Shown here: in pieces, positions 61,668 through 64,000 of the stretch
Position numbering within the stretch: position 1 is the first letter of the stretch
How the letters are laid out: each line of letters opens with the position of its first letter
DNA from: Gammaproteobacteria bacterium
GTDB taxonomy: Bacteria > Pseudomonadota > Gammaproteobacteria > Burkholderiales > Nitrosomonadaceae
Reading direction: 5' to 3'
Assembly (NCBI GenBank): GCA_015709635.1
Contig: CP054180.1
Span: 1,984,001 to 2,048,000, forward strand
Length of the DNA: 64,000 bases
Notes under the pieces: model-generated
Told to the model about the DNA's origin: nothing
Seen by the model: only the letters and a program-made list of their open reading frames with translations
The model's database searches: none
Translations under genes and position numbers: made by a program

Positions 61668-62423
61668 TCACAAATAAATACTCCGCCCGCCATCCACCGC
61701 AATGATCTGCCCGGTGATATACGGCGCATCGGCGATCAGAAATTGCACGGTTCTGGCGATGTCGTCCGGTTCGCCGCAGCGTTTGAGCAGGGTGCTGGCG
61801 ATAATCTGCTGACGAGCGGCTTCGTCGGCCCATTCACCGTCTTCCGGCCACAGGATCGGTCCGGGTGAAACACCGTTGACGCGCACTTCGGGTGCCATTT
61901 CCACTGCCAGCGATTTAGTCAGTGCCAATAACCCTCCTTTGGCGGCATTGTAGATCACGTAATTTTTCAGTGGCCGCTCGGTATGGATGTCGACGATATT
62001 CACTATGCAACCGCGTTGTTCTTTCAGATACGGCGCAGCTGCCTGGGCTAGAAACAAAGGCGCCTGGAGATTGCTGCCAACCAGGTCGCGCCAATCGTCC
62101 AGCGTGCATTGCTGCAGCAATGTCGGAAAAAAACTCGAGGCATTGTTGATCAGCACATCCAGTTGTCCGAAGCGGTTAGCCGCTTTCTCAACCATCTCGG
62201 GTAATAATTCGGTATCGAGCAAGTCGGCTTGCACAAAAGCCACCGAATCGGCGCGTTTCCGGTTCAACTCGTCGTGCAGTGCTTTGGCTTCATCGAATGA
62301 AGAGCGGTAGTGCACGATCAAGCGCACGCCTTGCGCATGCATCCGGCGGCAGATGGCTGCGCCCACTCGTTTGGCACCGCCGGTAACCAGAATCACTTTT
62401 CCTTGCACGCGCGTCTCCTTCAA
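61668..62423 (-). CDS. Short-chain dehydrogenase, pteridine reductase-like
   Basis: 251 residues: Rossmann start VILVTGGAKRVGAAICRRMHAQGVRLIVHYRSS, NNASSFFPT and catalytic YNAAKGGLLALTKSLA (Tyr/Lys about 165-169). The NASSFFPT motif and RLIVHYRSS are typical of PTR1/FolM pteridine reductases, which reduce dihydrobiopterin or dihydrofolate. The catalytic Ser position shows I-V-D rather than the usual Ser, as in PTR1. Divergent from the MidA-like gene. Confidence 0.85.
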   Translation of the reverse strand: MKETRVQGKVILVTGGAKRVGAAICRRMHAQGVRLIVHYRSSFDEAKALHDELNRKRADSVAFVQADLLDTELLPEMVEKAANRFGQLDVLINNASSFFPTLLQQCTLDDWRDLVGSNLQAPLFLAQAAAPYLKEQRGCIVNIVDIHTERPLKNYVIYNAAKGGLLALTKSLAVEMAPEVRVNGVSPGPILWPEDGEWADEAARQQIIASTLLKRCGEPDDIARTVQFLIADAPYITGQIIAVDGGRSIYL

Positions 62424-62505
62424 AGAACTGCTACACTATGGCCCATTTTATAAACTAACTTTACAATCCACTCTAAATTTATTTCATATATCATTGATCA
62501 AAAAC

Positions 62506-63672
62506 ATGTTACCTCCCAGTGAAATTGCTTTAACACATAGCCGATCGGTACAGGCAATGATCCGGGAAAAAATTCTTGCAGCCCATCACTGGATTTCTTT
62601 TGAAGATTATATGAATCTTGCATTGTACGCACCAGGATTGGGTTATTACAGCAGCGGTGCGGCAAAATTAGGCAGCGCCGGAGATTTCGTCACCGCTCCG
62701 GAGATCTCCCCGTTATTCGGCCGCACACTGGCGCGGCAACTCAAGCAAATCTTACAACACATGGCACAGGCCGACATTTTGGAATTTGGCGCCGGATCGG
62801 GTAAATTGGTGCGGGATATCTTGCTTGAGCTGGAAAAATCCGCTGCATTACCCAGAAAATATTACATTCTCGAAGTCAGCCCCGACTTGCGCCAACGGCA
62901 GCAAACGTTATTGGCTGACGAAGCGCCCCATCTTATACATCGCATCGAGTGGCTGGAACAGCTGCCCGATCCATTCACCGGCATCATGCTCGCCAACGAA
63001 GTGCTGGATGCAATGCCGGTGCATATTGTCCGATGGTATCATGATGCCGTGCTGGAGCGCGGCGTAACCTGGCAAAACGACCGATTCGCATGGCAAGACC
63101 GCACCATTGCGGATAAAGAGCTATTTGATACCGCCGGTCAATTAACCGCCACAATCAATCCGGATCATGAGTCCATCGATTATGTCAGCGAAATCAATCT
63201 GACCGCCATGCATTTCATGCGAAGTCTGGCAAGCGCGCTGCAGCAAGGTATCCTGTTGTTCATCGACTACGGTTTCGGCCGCAGTGAGTATTATCACCCG
63301 CAACGCAACCAGGGCACCTTGATGTGCCATTACCGCCACCATGCGCACGATGATCCGTTTTACCTTCCCGGTTTGCAGGATATCACCAGTCATGTGGATT
63401 TCAGCGCGCTGACGCAGGTTGCGGAAAATTCCGGATTAGAACTTCTGGGTTACACGACCCAAGCCTATTTTTTGCTCAACTGCGGCGTCACCGAGATGCT
63501 CGCGCAAACATCCACGGAAGATATCCATCGCTACTTACCGCAATCGAATCAACTGCAAAAATTGGTTAGCCCGGCTGAAATGGGCGAATTGTTCAAAGTC
63601 ATTGCTTTTGGAAAAAACTTTTCAGAGCCGCTGAGCGGATTTAATGCCGGTGACATGAGCCGCTTATTATAA
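62506..63672 (+). CDS. SAM-dependent methyltransferase, MidA/NDUFAF7 family
   Basis: 388 residues from the ATG at 62506 (MLPPSEIALTHSRSVQAMIREKI); an in-frame start at 62353 lies over the divergent SDR gene and is rejected. Characteristic ISFEDYMNLALYAPGLGYYSSGAAKLGSAGDFVTAPEISPLFG, the SAM motif LEFGAGSGKLVRDIL (about 93) and IDYGFGRSEYYHPQRNQGTLMCHYRHHAHDDPF. The eukaryotic relative methylates a complex I subunit; the bacterial target is unknown. Confidence 0.9.
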   Translation: MLPPSEIALTHSRSVQAMIREKILAAHHWISFEDYMNLALYAPGLGYYSSGAAKLGSAGDFVTAPEISPLFGRTLARQLKQILQHMAQADILEFGAGSGKLVRDILLELEKSAALPRKYYILEVSPDLRQRQQTLLADEAPHLIHRIEWLEQLPDPFTGIMLANEVLDAMPVHIVRWYHDAVLERGVTWQNDRFAWQDRTIADKELFDTAGQLTATINPDHESIDYVSEINLTAMHFMRSLASALQQGILLFIDYGFGRSEYYHPQRNQGTLMCHYRHHAHDDPFYLPGLQDITSHVDFSALTQVAENSGLELLGYTTQAYFLLNCGVTEMLAQTSTEDIHRYLPQSNQLQKLVSPAEMGELFKVIAFGKNFSEPLSGFNAGDMSRLL

Positions 63673-63849
63673 AAATCGTGATCCCGGTAAAGAAGACAGA
63701 AAACCTGCCGATTCACCAAGCGGGTAAATTTTCCTTCATCGTATGCATTCATCGTTCTGCTGCTAGTTGCCTCCCGTCATATAAAGAAAGCTCGCAGTAA
63801 GAATTTGGCAATCACATATAACACCAACCAAAATTTTGAGATCGAATCG

Positions 63850-64000
63850 ATGTTGATCATTAACAAACTGGAATTCAGCCAGAATTTCCGCAGCATTCTG
63901 CAACAAGCCGGGCAAATTCCCCCGCTGCCGGAAACTGCGCGCCAATTATTCAAGTTACGCAATCATCCGGAAGCCAATCTGGAACAGCTCACAGAGTTGA
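63850..64000 (+). CDS. HDOD domain protein, 3' end outside window
   Basis: About 50 codons visible: FRSILQQAGQIPPLPETARQLFKLRNHPEANLEQLTEL, the usual start of an HDOD domain. It is open at the window edge. Second HDOD protein in the window besides 6419-8035. Confidence 0.75.
   Translation, partial: MLIINKLEFSQNFRSILQQAGQIPPLPETARQLFKLRNHPEANLEQLTEL

Noticed and set aside
1..64000. CRISPR arrays, rRNA and tRNA genes
   Set aside because: No regularly spaced repeat array, rRNA segment or tRNA cloverleaf was recognised; the only tRNA-like structure is the tmRNA end.

Overview
The window reads as a chromosomal segment of a betaproteobacterium close to Nitrosomonas (Nitrosomonadaceae). This rests on the sequence character of the housekeeping proteins, a single bifunctional SpoT/Rel next to gmk and rpoZ, and the betaproteobacterial tmRNA; no database search was possible, so the genus is an inference. 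A high-GC mobile island interrupts the moderate-GC core.

Core region 1 (1-30.65 kb) holds rnr (5' cut by the window edge), rlmB, argS, an FtsN-like SPOR protein and dsbA; an HDOD-GAF protein with gmk-rpoZ-spoT; a CcsA-like membrane protein; ffh followed by a small inverted-repeat element placed exactly at its stop codon; the coaBC-dut-DUF192 operon; radC; rpmB-rpmG (rpmG is only 51 codons); a fatty-acid desaturase; the proC-yggT-yggU-sixA-rluE strand; a five-gene minus-strand operon (Gld-like ABC ATPase, permease, GldG-like protein, DUF4340 protein, mutM); an OmpA-family protein; mtaD-ubiG-gph; and ssrA (tmRNA).

Accessory island (about 30.7-53 kb) lies immediately 3' of ssrA. It starts with a tightly overlapped minus-strand block (two unknown proteins, DUF2924 protein, serine recombinase, ParB-type HTH protein). 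A divergent plus-strand replication block follows (AlpA-like HTH, small protein, Toprim/RecA-like primase-ATPase) with a repeat-rich non-coding stretch downstream that could be an origin. A DUF3489 protein and a helper ORF come next. Then comes a single defence operon: excisionase-like HTH, hsdM, hsdS in two half-genes, prrC, hsdR, rhuM, and a TOTE-type primase-helicase. The two hsdS halves are separated only by a frameshift at a tract of five GCAA units. Loss of one unit would fuse them into a normal-length two-TRD specificity subunit, so this looks like a phase-variable type I system that also carries the PrrC tRNA anticodon nuclease (complete Arg-Glu-His triad).

Transposon pile-up (49.76-56.7 kb): two IS5-superfamily elements, each present as one intact and one frameshifted copy. 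Target duplications allow the order of insertion to be read. Also present are an IS200-type tnpA element split by one of these copies, an IS1595-type transposase remnant, a decayed LprI-like gene and other broken ORFs. A cluster of perfect DnaA boxes in an AT-rich stretch follows (56.77-57.1 kb).

Core region 2 (57.4-64 kb): a small membrane protein, a DUF393 thiol oxidoreductase-like protein, pyrC, rsmI divergent from lpoA-yraN, a pteridine-reductase-like SDR, a MidA/NDUFAF7-type methyltransferase and the start of a second HDOD protein.
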